A stretch of 62,000 bases of DNA, from positions 10,522,714 through 10,584,713 of the forward strand of contig NC_049987.1 in assembly GCF_000003815.2 (NCBI RefSeq), read 5' to 3'. Source of the stretch: Branchiostoma floridae. Its lineage: Eukaryota > Chordata > Leptocardii > Amphioxiformes > Branchiostomatidae. Position 1 is the stretch's first letter. Each line of letters begins with the position of its first letter. A program made the translations under genes and the position numbers. The notes beneath the pieces were generated by a model that did not search any database, was not told the DNA's origin, and saw only the letters and a program-made list of their open reading frames with translations. Shown here piece after piece: positions 11,352 to 23,699 of the stretch.

Positions 11352-14060
11352 AAAAAGTGAAAAAAAGTGAACCCAGAGCCACAACTCATTCTGCGAAAAG
11401 TAACATGGATAGACAGTGTTGTACATTTCATAACTACAATGCTTTTCTAATACAAATAGTCCTAAAGTGCGTTTAAAAAATTCAGCATATAAAATTAAAT
11501 GTCCAATGCCTCATTGACTTATTTCTTCCACGTTCACCTTGGTCCTAAAGTGTGTGTTTTGTCGGGTGTTCTCTTGCATCGGTTATAAAGGCCAATAGAC
11601 GGAATCTTATGCAAACATCTGTACATTTAGCATATATTTTATCTAAATAACAATGGATCGGTAGTCGTTTCAAGTATATTCTTGTTTGTTGGTTATCTCA
11701 CTTCGTAGCCTTCAGTCCATGGCTGCATATCATGTAACTGTCTACAGCATCAGCACATCCACCGTAGAAGTATATTTGACACAGTGACTAATGTGCTCTC
11801 TGCCGGCGTTCAAAGTCCCGAGGATAAGAGCAAAGTTTGAATTTCCCTTGGTAATATCGATGACGTCCATCACTGTGTGAAGTTTGATTTATGTCCGGGT
11901 CAAACGTTAAAACATTGCCAAATGTTATCTTCCCTAGTTACAGTGGAGAATTATTGGCTACTGAAGTTTTTTTTTTAAGAAGTAAGTAATGTTTTGCGTA
12001 GTTTTGATACCACATAAAGAAATTTTCCTGGTTTGGCTTCGGTGATATTACCATTCCACCGGACGGCGACCCCACTAAAGTTCTGAAGTAAGTCTGAAGT
12101 GATCTTAAGTTTTTTACAAATAAAAAGATAATTTATTACGCTTAGTTTGGTTTCTTCCATTTTCAGTCATACCTTTAAATTTTGCATGATATCTGCAAAT
12201 TATGAAGTCAAGAGTTGCACAAATCACATTTAGGTCGCAGCAAGGTTGCAGCGTGATCGCTGTCTAGTAGAACGCAGTAAATATTGTTAAGCCCTCGGCA
12301 AAATTTAGGGCGCGCGTGACACTCTGGCACGTGATGCACGATAACCCCGGCTTTCATCTCATGCCTTGATGCTTGAGTTGACGGATGGCCACGAGCAAAG
12401 ATTTCTATCGGATGCTGCAGATTTATAGGCCTCCATCTGTAAGCCATGGCGACCGCAGGCAGTAATGTACTGGTTAGGTACCGCTCTTCCGGAGTTTGAA
12501 CTTCCCGTTCTCCATATGTATGGCACTGGCGGAGTTGTAGTCGTCTCCAGGGAACTCTGTAAGGTGAAAGTTACTTGTCTCAAGACTTATTGAGCACATA
12601 GAAGACTCCATCTCATTTCTACAAATGGGTACTTTACGTCGTCGTAATAGACAGTATTTCTTGGTCGGCGCATCCGCCAGTAATGCAACTCGATGCCTGA
12701 CGACTGAGGTAGTTCTCAGAGTTGATCCCAATGCTCATTTTCTGACACGTTTACGCATACGGCCGAGGTTATCGCAGCTATGCTAGCTGTGCTTTCAAAG
12801 AAGCTTCATCGAGTTCGATGAGCACTTGAGCGTACCACAGAATAAAGTAAAATTACACAAGTATGGCTTAATGTAATGCTTATCCATCTAGTTTCTACTA
12901 TCAAAGTGGCAATTACTTCTAATGTGTCCATAAAACTTGAACCACTAAGGCCCAGGTGTTATGATTCGTCAGGAATTGCATGTTATTTGAACATAGAACA
13001 TTCGAGAACCACAGGGGTACACATTTAAATGTTATGCATCATCTGAGTACGCCTGTGTATATCATTTACATTATCCAGTTGAGTACTACTTGATACTAGC
13101 AGTAGCTGAGTACAATGGAAAGTTTCAGAGCAAGAAGTCGTCTAACGAATCGTTGCTACAGCAATTATAGTAAATTGCACACATTGAGTACTAGTATATA
13201 CTGTACATGTAATAGTCTTCGAAATCTCACCAGTAGGCTTTACTTGCGACTTTGGTGGAAAACACAGGCTCATGTCGCCCAATATGAGCATTTTCTGTCC
13301 AATTTAGGCATTTTCTTCTACCGGAAAGATATATCATCATACGATGTTTGTAAGCCTGTGGCAGAAAAATTTGATGGTTTACAACCATTCATGTTTCTGT
13401 GAATTTCAAAATATCTAACTAGCACAGTATGTTTAAGTCTGCGCAGGCTTCAAAGGATTGTCGATTGATACAAAAAGGCCATAACTGTTTTTATTTTCAT
13501 ATTTCATATTTTATGTTTTCATATTCTAATTCCATATAAACACTGCAACTAACGGCATGGTCTTTGTAACATCATTGCTTGCCCTGTGTACTGCAAGTAA
13601 GCAGACTTCCATCGAAATATAAAGCAATGTGGCGTTATTCACTGTCACAGGTATGTAGTAATTGACCATGAACAGAGATTCATATTTCAGGCGGCAATCA
13701 TCCGTTCTGTTCTGCAGAACTCACAGCAGTATTGGATGTGATTACAAGTCATGCCTTATCGGTTCTGTACTAATTAAAGTAATCCATCAATCCTGCACAC
13801 CTTCATTTTCGTTCTGCACTGTATTTGTGATAAGTGAGAAGATGTCATATAGGGAAAGGTTCCGTTAGCAAACTGAAAGGTCTCTCAAGAGTTAAAAGTG
13901 AAGTAATTTCGAATTTCGAACCACTGTAAACTCACGGAGAGCAATACTTCCACTGGTTGTGACAAAGAACGTACGCTATGGCCTATGTACAGTATTTGCA
14001 AGTGGGTACTTTCTACAGTACGGGTTATTTATCCCATCTTTTTAGCCCTGAAAAAATCTC
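11352..14060. other. Intergenic stretch with one exon-like segment
   Basis: Apart from the possible exon at 12482-12556, I see only short open frames and AT-rich sequence. No other repeat or RNA gene was recognised. Confidence 0.4.
12482..12556 (-). pseudogene. Exon-like segment, possible IgSF tail relic
   Basis: On the - strand a pyrimidine-rich acceptor (TTTCACCTTACAG) precedes 75 bases that are open in phase 1. They have C- or G-rich third codon positions and encode DDYNSASAIHMENGKFKLRK. The segment then ends in G|GTACCT, a weak donor. The fragment IHMENGKFKLRK resembles IHEMNGTLKPR in the cytoplasmic exon at 55864-56061, which also has phase 1 at both ends. It could be an exon of a second IgSF gene, a duplicated relic, or chance. 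An overlapping frame is also open, so the reading frame is not certain. No partner exons were found nearby. Confidence 0.3.
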
Positions 14061-14149
14061 TTTGAAACACGTGCTAAGTACAAAGACTTGTGCTAACATA
14101 GGGTACCAACCTTAAACCCATTTTTTACCAATACTTCTTAAAATCCTTT

Positions 14150-14735
14150 CTATCTAGTATAATAAAGGGAGAAGACCCCCGCTATCCCATCTTTATACTA
14201 GAAGGTACTTCTTAAAATCCTTTCTAGTATCCTTTCTAGTATAATAAAGGGATAAGACCCCCTCTATCCCATCTTTATACTAGAAGGTACTTCTTAAATC
14301 CTTTCTAGTATAATAAAGGGATAAGACCCCCTCTATCCCATCTTTATACTAGAAGGTACTTCTTAAATCCTTTCTAGTATAATAATAAAGGGATAAGACC
14401 CCCGCTATCCCATCTTTATACTAGAAGGTACTTCTTAAATCCTTTCTAGTATAATAAAGGGATAAGACCCCCGCTATCCCATCTTTATACTAGAAGGTAC
14501 TTCTTAAATCCTTTCTAGTATAATAAAGGGATAAGACCCCCGCTATCCCATCTTTATACTAGAAGATACTTCTTAAATCCTTTCTAGTATAATAAAGGGA
14601 TAAGACCCCCGCTATCCCATCTTTATACTAGAAGGTACTTCTTAAAATCCTTTCTAGTATAATAAAGGGATAAGACCCCCGCTATCCCACTTATACTAGA
14701 AGATACTTCTTAAAATCCTTTCTAGTATAACAAGA
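14150..14735 (+). repeat. 69-bp tandem repeat array, left (about 8 units)
   Basis: Units start GGGATAAGACCCCC at about 14167 (variant), 14249, 14318, 14390, 14459, 14528, 14597 and 14667. Each unit contains two inverted repeats. One is CTAGTATAATAAAGGGATA against TATCCCATCTTTATACTAG (two mismatches in 19). The other is CTAGAAGG against CCTTTCTAG around ACTTCTTAAAT. Units differ mainly by one base (A-run length; CCCGC or CCCTC), which indicates recent homogenisation. Confidence 0.95.
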
Positions 14736-15384
14736 GTTCGTAGACCTCAGGCCTGCATGAAATGTATTGGGTTTCTGTAGACCTATTGGGTATTTTTGCC
14801 TTTTTGTCTGTGGTACGTGGTTGGAAAAATGAGCTTTTTACCGTGTTGGTTGTGCACCATGCAAAAGTCTGACTCTGAAATTCCATTTTCTGAATTTGTA
14901 AGTTTGGACATGGATGAACATTACTTATTTTGGATTTCTTAAGTATGTAACCAACCACAGTACTTTGAAGTTGTTGAGACGCTACCTTTTTTTGTCTCAG
15001 ATGACCCATGCACATGTAGTTACTCTGTCACATGATATACTAATATCTTCCTATTTCAATGTACTGACCTAATGCAGCTGCCAAGTCTCCTTGGTTTGTG
15101 TTCTTCCAATGATATTCATTAAAGATTTATTTCTGGGGTGTTATTCACTTGACATCGGAATGTTACTTGCATAATTTGACCAATGATACTTTTATCTGTA
15201 GTTCCATAGACATTAGACAATATGAATAGTGGTAGCCCCCATGCAGCAGCAACAGTTAGTCCCCAGGGTGGTATGATATTTTCATTCAATCCATCCAACC
15301 CAAACCTAAATCTCCTGTAGTATCTAAGCCAAATTTAACAGCATAATTTACTATGAAAAATGTCCTTGTCAATCCCATTTATAG

Positions 15385-15599
15385 ATGGCAAGCTGCTGGC
15401 AATGGAAGCTTTGAAAAGTTCAGAAGCTGTTGTAGTCAGAGCAAACACCCAGCAAACATCCCCGCAAACCAATGAGCAGTTGCTTAGAAGGGGAATTTCA
15501 TCATATATTTGCCGCGACAAAATGCAACAAACGATACTGAATTTAAAACAGAACAAAGCTAAGCCTCCACCACTTAACCCTACCTGTACCATAGATTAA
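15385..15599 (+). CDS. Possible terminal exon inside the composite element
   Basis: An acceptor-like CCATTTATAG precedes 215 bases that stay open (phase 1) to a TAA at 15597-15599. The predicted peptide starts GKLLAMEALKSSEAVVVRAN and ends with the proline-rich KPPPLNPTCTID. I recognise no domain. The complementary strand is open over almost the same span, so the coding strand is uncertain. It might be the remains of an element-borne gene. No upstream exon was identified. Confidence 0.2.
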
Positions 15600-16084
15600 G
15601 CAGGCCCAAAAACCAAGCGAATATGACTAGCCCAAAACAACAAATTACCTGTATACAGTATGGAAATGGCATTACCAAAGAAACAAAAAGAAACACAGGA
15701 CAAATCATACACATACCTTTCTCTTATGCCCACACTCTATACAGTTCTCCTCCACATTAGAAAATTGCATCTTCTTCTGTTTAAGTTCAAGTTCAACCAT
15801 GATTGCCAACAGGGTAAAGGAACTTGTACCGAAACTTAAAACTCAGTACTATACAGCTCTAGAAACACCACAAAGAGTAATAAGCAAACTCCAATTATAC
15901 CTGACCAACAGATATATAATCTTGTACACTCCCGTCATCTGGCAAACTGTCAGTGCCACTAAGTAACCTGATACATTGAAGGTGGCCCAGGCCAGATGAT
16001 GGTTCTACACCCAACCATAATCTGTTTTTAAAACCAAGCAGATATTGGGAGGATGCCCCAACCACACAAAAACAGGGTCAACCT

Positions 16085-16700
16085 ATACAGTATCAAGTTC
16101 AAGCACTAGGATGCCCAAAATCAAACCTGACCACCAGGACACCACAAACAACTCACTTACCAAATAGCAACACAATGGTACCTTGCGTTCCGGAGATACA
16201 GCGCACGCCCCGTGCCCGCACAAAAGGTAACCTAAAATGTCAAGTTCAAGCACCAAGGGCGCCAAAATCAAAATTGAGCATTATTCAGCCACCGCCGACA
16301 CATGTGCCAAATATCATCGCGCCAGCACCAGCCGTTCAGAAGATATAACTCCGGAAACACCCCTCCCGGACACAAAATTCGACCTGCCGGGTCAAGTTCA
16401 AACGCGACAAGGCCCAAAGTCAATCCTAGGCAACAAGCAACAACCCCCCACCCATGCACCAAAAATCGTCGCAATCGCGCGTATCGTTCCGGACACACAG
16501 CGCCAAAAGTGCCCCAAAACACCAAAAATGCCACCTGCAATGTCAAGTTCAAACGCCAGGAGGCCCAAAATCAAACCTGAGTGTTAGGCTACCACCCCCA
16601 ACCCACGTACCAAAAATCGTCGTGCTCGCACCATCCGTTCACGAGATACAGCGCCCTACATCCCCGGCTACCGAAAAGTTCCCACCAGCATCAAAACCAT
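16085..16700. repeat. ~150-bp diverged tandem repeat, about four copies
   Basis: TCAAGTTCAA recurs at about 16091, 16239, 16392 and 16540, each followed by AGGCCCAAA or similar, a CACCCATGCACCAAAAATCGTC-like block (split here by variation) and a CGTTCCGGACACACAGCGC-like block. Units differ by roughly a fifth to a third, so this array is older than the 69-bp arrays. The open frames here on both strands repeat the same peptide and are by-products of the array. Confidence 0.85.
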
Positions 16701-16718
16701 ACCTGCATACATGCAGGT
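16701..16718. repeat. Perfect short hairpin at an array junction
   Basis: ACCTGCAT-AC-ATGCAGGT is an 8-base perfect inverted repeat. It sits exactly where the ~150-bp array ends and the second 69-bp array begins. Confidence 0.7.
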
Positions 16719-17038
16719 AATAAAGGGATAAGACCCCCGCTATCCCATCTTTATACTAGAAGGTACTTCTTAAATCCTTTCTAGTATAATAAAGGGATAA
16801 GACCCCCGCTTTCCCATCTTTATACTAGAAGGTACTTCTTAAATCCTTTCTAGTATAATAAAGGGATAAGACCCCCGCTATCCCATCTTTATACTTGTCT
16901 AGAAGATACTTCTTAAATCCTTTCTAGTATAATAAAGGGATAAGACCCCCGCTATCCCATCTTTATACTAGAAGGTACTTCTTAAAATCCTTTCTAGTAT
17001 AATAAAGGGATAAGACCCCCGCTATCCCACTTATACTA
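16719..17038 (+). repeat. 69-bp tandem repeat array, inner (5 units)
   Basis: Same unit and orientation as 14150-14735. Unit starts are at 16725, 16794, 16863, 16937 and 17007. The 16863 unit carries a small insertion (TTATACTTGTCTAG). Confidence 0.95.
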
Positions 17039-17040
17039 GA

Positions 17041-17215
17041 CTTTCAATAATCTCCTTCTATTATAAAGATGAGATAGCGGGGGTCTTATCCCTTTATTAT
17101 ACTAGAAAGGATTTAAGAAGTTCCTTCTAGTATAAAGATGGGATAGCGGGGGTCTTATCCCTTTATTATACTAGAAGGGATTTAGGAAGTACCTTCTATT
17201 AAAAAATGGGATAAC
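17041..17215 (-). repeat. 69-bp tandem repeat array, inverted (about 2.5 units)
   Basis: The same unit in opposite orientation, recognisable as GATAGCGGGGGTCTTATCCC at 17072 and 17142. It directly abuts the + array, so the junction at about 17040 is a head-to-head inverted repeat of more than 150 bases per arm. Confidence 0.93.
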
Positions 17216-17262
17216 ATACCAGAAATACAATTAGCACCATTTTTGGGACTAGCACGTTTTTA

Positions 17263-20200
17263 CACCTACAAATAAAATACGTACTAAATAAATGGACTAA
17301 ATAATCAATTCTACATTCTACCGCCAATATTCGACTCTTTTGGACACATAATTACGATTAATTGTGGACCACGTGCAGGGTTCTACGTCCTGTCTCCAAG
17401 TCTTCCCATTAGCTTATGTTGGGTCAGCAACAATTTTACAAAGCCAGACTTCTAAATCCCAAGCTTTTGGTCTCAGAGGCTATAAAGTTTGTTATGGCCT
17501 GAAATGCCATTCCTTTGCGTCACGACATGAAATGTGGAGCTTAGCTTGGAATTATGGAGGTTTTCAAAATGCCACCAACAAGCTGCGCATTGTTTATTAC
17601 TCACATTGACACACAGGTGAAACTGTCTGAAGCACTAGCCCAGCTGGTATTTCCAGGCTGTCATAAACGTTCCATCCAGGAGATTCCACCAAGTCTAGAC
17701 AGATCACAATGTGGCGTGTGAACTGCCCTTCTCTCGCCGTCAGTTCAATACCTCTGACACCAGACAGAGACAAACGCGACCTTTCAGGTCTCCACGGACC
17801 GCTGGTTATCAGAGAGGGACCGCTGCCGGACCACCTTACTGTTCACCACATTGATCAATGCAGGAAGGCAGGGTTGAAGTTGAAATGATTGTTGTTTGAA
17901 GACTGCTTTAACGTTGGCGACATCGTCGCTCAGAGGATCTGATCTGAAAAATGTGACTGCTCAGCATTTCTCTTTGTTGATAAAAGTTGTTGACAGGCAA
18001 TTTTTAGTTTAATCCGCTGTAAAGATTGAATCCAGGAGTACATATTGGCCAAAGGTCCCGCTTGACTTGTCTGCCAGGAACTTTGGGAACCGTGCACTAG
18101 ACTGTAAGCATCTCATTCACAGGGCGCGATAGATCATTGTCGGTACTTGGAAGATCGACCTGTCACTTTCTGTATGAGCACCGTTTAAGTGCTAGCAGCA
18201 AATTTCGAAGGATCATTGTCAACGGCTCCACCAGCAACACTTTAAGACAGAGGAAAACTCATCATTCTGTCTGAACTCTGAAGTAACGTCTTCAGCTACC
18301 TCAGTCCGTTTTTTGGGGAGGGGGATACTGGACAGGTGTGTAAGTTCCCATGGGAGCAGTATTCATCTTTACTATCAGGCCTACCGCCTACCTGAAGCAT
18401 GTTCACTGCAGTGAGTACGAGAAATAGACATGAGCTACCTGAAGAAAGCTTTTAGATTAGCACAGATACATTGTTTCGACAGTTGATTGCTATTATCGTT
18501 CGGTCTACCTCCTACAACACGTATCATACCTAGATGCTGAAAGTACTATGTGAACTTTTCAATTGTGTATTCAATTCTAGACGTTGAATGATTAGTCCAG
18601 ACAATTCTATTGTTTGCTTTGTTTTGGTGTAATTTGATGTAATTCTTTATGTTATGGGTCTTCAATAAACGTTACCGTCAGCATTTGCAACAGGCTACGT
18701 AGCTCTACGACAGGGTCTAAACAAATGGAGATTCCCTTTCCGGCAGGTACCTTGTACTTCATTTCCGAAAGGAAGTTATCAGATTAGACGGTTATAGCAT
18801 TCTAAAATTGCCACTTTTTACCAATGTTCCTTACGTGTTCATGTATACACTACCGTGCAACATTTTTGCCTAGAGAAAACTAATTATATTTTACTTGAGG
18901 TGGCGACAGAACAATACGTTCCACACATTTTCCATACATCTTTCTATCAAATGAAGCTAAGTCATCCTTACCGATTCCCAGAAGCAGTAGCCCCATATAA
19001 TCCATTGTCTGCAGAGTTTGTTTCTACCCTTCCAAAAACTTACTTTACGGTTACAAACGTCAAGAAAACAGGTCATGTGTGAAATGAATCTACTCTTAAC
19101 TCACAAATGAGTAGGATTTTGGTATTGTCAAGAGGAGTTTAAATCGACAGCCTTGTCGATAACACGGCAAGTCGGCGCCTCTTTTCAGGCATAGCCATAG
19201 ACTCCATCATTTATACACGGTTGAAAGGAGTCATCATGTTGATAGTGTTTGACATGCTGAAAGTCTGCAAAACAACTTGCCTAAGTTACAAAGTAAATCA
19301 TTCCTCCCTTGGGTGCTTTCCTTCACGAAAGATGCATCTTGCATAGCTTTGATACGTGTCACCGTCTCATTACTTCTGACATCTCGGGATGATCTTACTC
19401 CCCAGAAATTGTCTGGATTCTGCAAGATAGCGAGAGGTGAAGACATGATGCAGACTTTACGTTTCATCTTCAGATACTGGTTTGACAGCCCCATTGCATC
19501 TACCGATCTGATTGCACCTCCCCTGGAGTGAACAGAAAAGTTAGTCCTTTTATCTGTGGTAAACGGCAAATTACTTTATGGCAACATTTTCCCATATCGA
19601 CAGAAGTTTTGGGAGATGTCACGATCTTTTTGAAAACCTCAAAGAGACCAAAATTGATGTATCACTATCTGCCATCATATGAGTCTTACAAAACATGTTG
19701 TCTTTGAGGTCGGCATGCAGTTCTCAGTACCCGTATCCTCTAAATGTGTAGTCATATGTCTAGTTTAATTCTTTTGAAGCAGACTGGCAGTTTGATGGCA
19801 AATAATGAAAAGCCCTTAAGCTGGCTAGATGCATCAGATTCTCCACATTGTTCAACGAGGCGTTCAGGCAGTCAAATGGTGTAACGCTCGAATGTATATG
19901 AGCTAAATCTATGTCAACTGTCACTCAGTACCACTCAACATGTAACCGGAGGCACTAAGAACGGACAGTTGTGTACATGGAATGGTGAATTAAACACGAG
20001 ACTCAGAGGCATTTAAGCAATTTCACGCATTGTCATTTGCAGTGGTAGAAAAGATGGCCTCCATTAATCTAAATTCCTTAGACGGTGGGAGTTTCAACAG
20101 AAGATTATGGCATTTACGCATTAACCCTAAGATGCTTACTGTTAATCTCTTAATGTCTCGATTGATGACAAGGATTTATTATCCAAGCATTTATCATATT

Positions 20201-20455
20201 CAATCATTGCCTTAGTACTAATGGAGTCGACGACCTAGACTTACGACATATCGCTGATTAAAGTAAGAAGACAGAGATTTGCATGTTGGGAAACAATCTT
20301 AGCCTTTCTCCGGTCTTCTCAATTTCTAATCATGATCCGTTTTGATTTCCAAGGCGGGAGACCATAGCTTTGTCGATATGTACTATGATGCCTTGTATGA
20401 TGAAAGGGACATGTGTCCCTTAAGAATTGGAGATTCAATGAAGTGCCTTCTAAAG
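17263..20455. other. Intergenic stretch, nothing recognised
   Basis: Contains only open frames shorter than about 110 codons without domains. The GC-richer part at about 17640-17900 has no consistent coding frame that I can defend. Confidence 0.4.
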
Positions 20456-20691
20456 GTGGTATCTCGCTGCACTTGGGGCACCGGTGCGGCTTCATTCACT
20501 GCGGCACTGTTGTGATTTTTTTCGCCAAATTTCTTTATAATTTAGATATTGCGTAATACGTAAAAGTATGACTTTAAGACAACAAAAAAACACCAAACCT
20601 AAGAAAATGCGTTCTTTATCTCAAGAATTCGTAGAGTAAGCTTACAACCCCCGCAGCGCCGCACCGGTGCCCAAGTGTACTGAGATACCAC
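20456..20691. mobile_element. Miniature inverted-repeat element, copy 1 (236 bp)
   Basis: The ends GTGGTATCTCGCTGCACTTG and its inverse (CAAGTGTACTGAGATACCAC) continue into GCACCGGTGCGGC, giving inverted repeats of about 35 bases. The interior shares ATTGCGTAATrCGTAAAAGTATGAC-type blocks (split here by variation) with copy 2 at 31545-31781. The flanking TTCTAAAG and TTCAAGAAAG may be a decayed target duplication. The superfamily is not assigned. Confidence 0.85.
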
Positions 20692-23669
20692 TTCAAGAAA
20701 GACGAAGGATGAGGAGACTAATGATTCTAAGCACGAATGTACAGCAAATACGTTTTGGGTAAATGTCAAACGAGAAGGCCTCTGAGACATAAACGTATCA
20801 TGAATGGACATCAAATAAGATATACTAATCAAGACAATGGAAGACACACAATCTGTTTACAAGTTACGTAACTTCACAATTTACATTTAATCTACGATGC
20901 ACGTGGGTACTTAGTATATAGGTTTGTTAGCCTCCCAAAACATTTTCTCAATATCATTTTGCTCTTCCTTGTAAAAGTGATGTCACCTCAAGCGTCTGGT
21001 AAGCGCGAGGGAAAACAATTACCGAGTGATGAAGTGGGTGCTTAAGTGTGGAAGACGAGGCCATGCATCTATCCTGTCTAGGGTATTGGTACCTCGTTTG
21101 TTACAACACATTGCTTTTCAAAGTCACTATGACGACTATTATTTTGATGACATCAGTCTTCATTTTAAAATGCAGTATCCTAACTATAAATAAATAAATT
21201 TAGTGGGAGTGATTAATGTGTGTGTTGTTTTCACTGCAATACAGTACATAGTTGTTCTTTTGTAAACATAATTGCCCACACACGTAACAACGGCACCATT
21301 GAACAAAAATATGATTCAATGTACATATACGAGTAGCAAAATTAATCAACAGGATCTGGAACGTGTGCGTTGTTTGATGACTCAAGTTAAACAATATTTT
21401 CCGCTGTTTCATTTTATTATATTGATTGATGACAAGACAACATTTATGAATAGGGGTTTATGAATAGCAGACTGGCGCTTTATGCACATTCTATTAACGC
21501 CTCTCATGCTTTACGCAAGTTTACTGTCATGGAAATGCATTTCTTTCCTTTCTTGCACGATATGTGTGCGTGAACGGTAGATTTCATCATAGCTGTCCAC
21601 CTATTATATCCGCGTCCCGTTTTCCGTTGATGTATGCTGTATGTATTCCAATTAACCATTCCTGTTTGTAGCAACAGTAACTTTTCTGGCAAACTCGGCA
21701 ACTTCCCAAAGACTAGAATGCGTAGCCGAACCCCCAAAGGAGCCCGCCGTATACAGCTAATTTTCGGTGGTAAACTATAGCGACGGGGAGCCCCAACAAA
21801 GTCATCCATCAGCTAATTGATTACTTTCAAAGATGTGATAAACACACGTCGTGCACCACAATGATATTCGCTTCGATGTATATCATGAAACTTTATTTTG
21901 GCGCGTGAGTACAAAAGATATTGCAGACATTACACGATAAAGAACGCATTCTATCATACGAACAGATCTGTCGAAGGCGGTTCAAAGCTATCTACAAGAC
22001 TATCAAAGCACCACCGAGCCTTTGTTGCCCGTCATTGTGTGGAACTGCGGGTAACATGTTGGTAGTGAGGAGGCGTTTGTTATTCCTGTAGCTATATCTG
22101 TATAGGATGACAAGTCGGTACGCAGCACTTTACATAGCGAACATATATCAATGTCACGGTCGGCAATATGACTTCTTTTATTAGTACATAAGAGTAAGAG
22201 CTTGGTGTGCTGTCAGCAATGTCGGCAAACGTGTCAATCTGATAAAAATTATGATTTATTTCAGAGCAGATAAATATTGGCAAGTAGCTTACACTAAACA
22301 CTAATCAAGGTAAACACACTGTTGACTCCTTAAATTTGTATGATAGTTTTAATACATTTGAAGCAATCAATATGCTGAATATGATGCTTCATGCATTTCA
22401 GTATGCTTACTTACCATTCATACACGGCCCCTTCTGTCTTCAACGTCAATGCTCCCGGTAAAATCTACCGAGATCAGGAGAAATCTGCCCGGTCATCGTG
22501 ACCCATAGCAACACCTTGGTCAATTCTGCCAGTGGCAAGGCTTAAATAAGGGCAAGGGCGTAGAGTCAAGTTGACCAACTTGGTGGCCCAAGACGGTGGG
22601 ATTAGCCACGGACTGAATTGGTAAATAGCCGAAGTGGCCGACGTCTCAATCTATCTTTGTGCACACTAGTGTGTTCCTAAGTTATCCATTCGTTTTCAGG
22701 ACACAACAAGGAGGACGGATGAAGTTTCTAGAACTGTAGAGCATTAGACGAACCTTTCGCATACAAGCCGGAGCCACAAAGTCTCTAACAGAGGTGGAGC
22801 TAATCCCACACAAGGAACATAAGAATACCCATCAATACAAGGATCTTGTAGAGTTTTCTTTTCATGTTACAAGAATCCTTATGTGCACGCCAGCACAGGC
22901 TATCCTACTTAAAGGAACAAACACGTGGAATGATCCTCCTGATCCCGGAATTGATGTGTGGATTTACCTCAGTGTATAGTAATGGACCACAGCACAGCAA
23001 CTTGTATATAACTTGTGCTGAGTTGCAGCTGAAGAATTGATCATCTACCTGAAAAAAACGACATCTGTATATGTTTAGCAAAACATCTGTCCCTGTTTTT
23101 CTGCCTTATTAGGCCGCCACCCTAATTATAACTAAGTCTGGGGTTTTCTGTCGCCTGTAATGATGCATCCTGGGGATTCATAAAGGTCTAGGTCATATTT
23201 TCATCTGAACAAATGCAGCATTGATATTAGTAATTGCATACCAGCAATTTCTAATGACTCCTATATCCAATACAGGCTAACTTTGAAATATTCATTGTCT
23301 CATATGCTGACCACATTGTATCATACCTTAATTCACGGCAATCTTTTTTTCTACTTCAGACTAGTTCAACATATGCGTATGTATAAATCTTGTAGAGCAT
23401 ATAAATAACTACTTGATTTATTTATTCGACAATAAATCTTAAATCTGCAAATTACCGTTTCATGTTTTAAGGTTCTTCATGAGTAGATGTGTAAATCGTG
23501 TTGAGCATATAGATAACTGCGTACCCACATTGTACATGTATATCTTTATTTACGTTCAACTATAAATATAACTAGAAAGGCCGACATTTGCTTGAGAGCA
23601 AATACAGCATATTTCAGCCATCTCCCTCCCCATGCAACAATAGACTATTTCAAAATCACCCATTTGAAA
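20692..23669. other. Intergenic stretch, nothing recognised
   Basis: Short open frames only. The 22430-22680 segment is GC-richer than its surroundings but shows no defensible coding frame. Confidence 0.4.
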
Positions 23670-23699
23670 AATCACTTTTACTAATGACGGTTTAACCCA

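Larger units (their letters stand above)
14068..17262. mobile_element. Composite foldback-like element with 69-bp repeat arrays in its ends
   Basis: The left flank (about 14068-14166) and the inverse of the right flank (about 17195-17262) align: both carry ACGTGCTA, then GTGCTAA, then CCCATTTTTTA, then the tandem repeat. Inside each end lies an array of the same 69-base unit, in + orientation at the left (about eight units) and inverted at the right (about two and a half units). A further + array abuts the inverted one. This resembles non-autonomous elements whose inverted ends are tandem arrays (foldback or Galileo type). Neither a transposase nor a clear target duplication was found, so the superfamily is open and the outer limits are approximate. 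Confidence 0.65.

Noticed and set aside
16237-16587. 116-codon + strand frame rich in S, T and P, and its - strand counterpart
   Set aside because: Both are translations of a ~150-bp tandem repeat and repeat the same peptide; no splice or start context was found.
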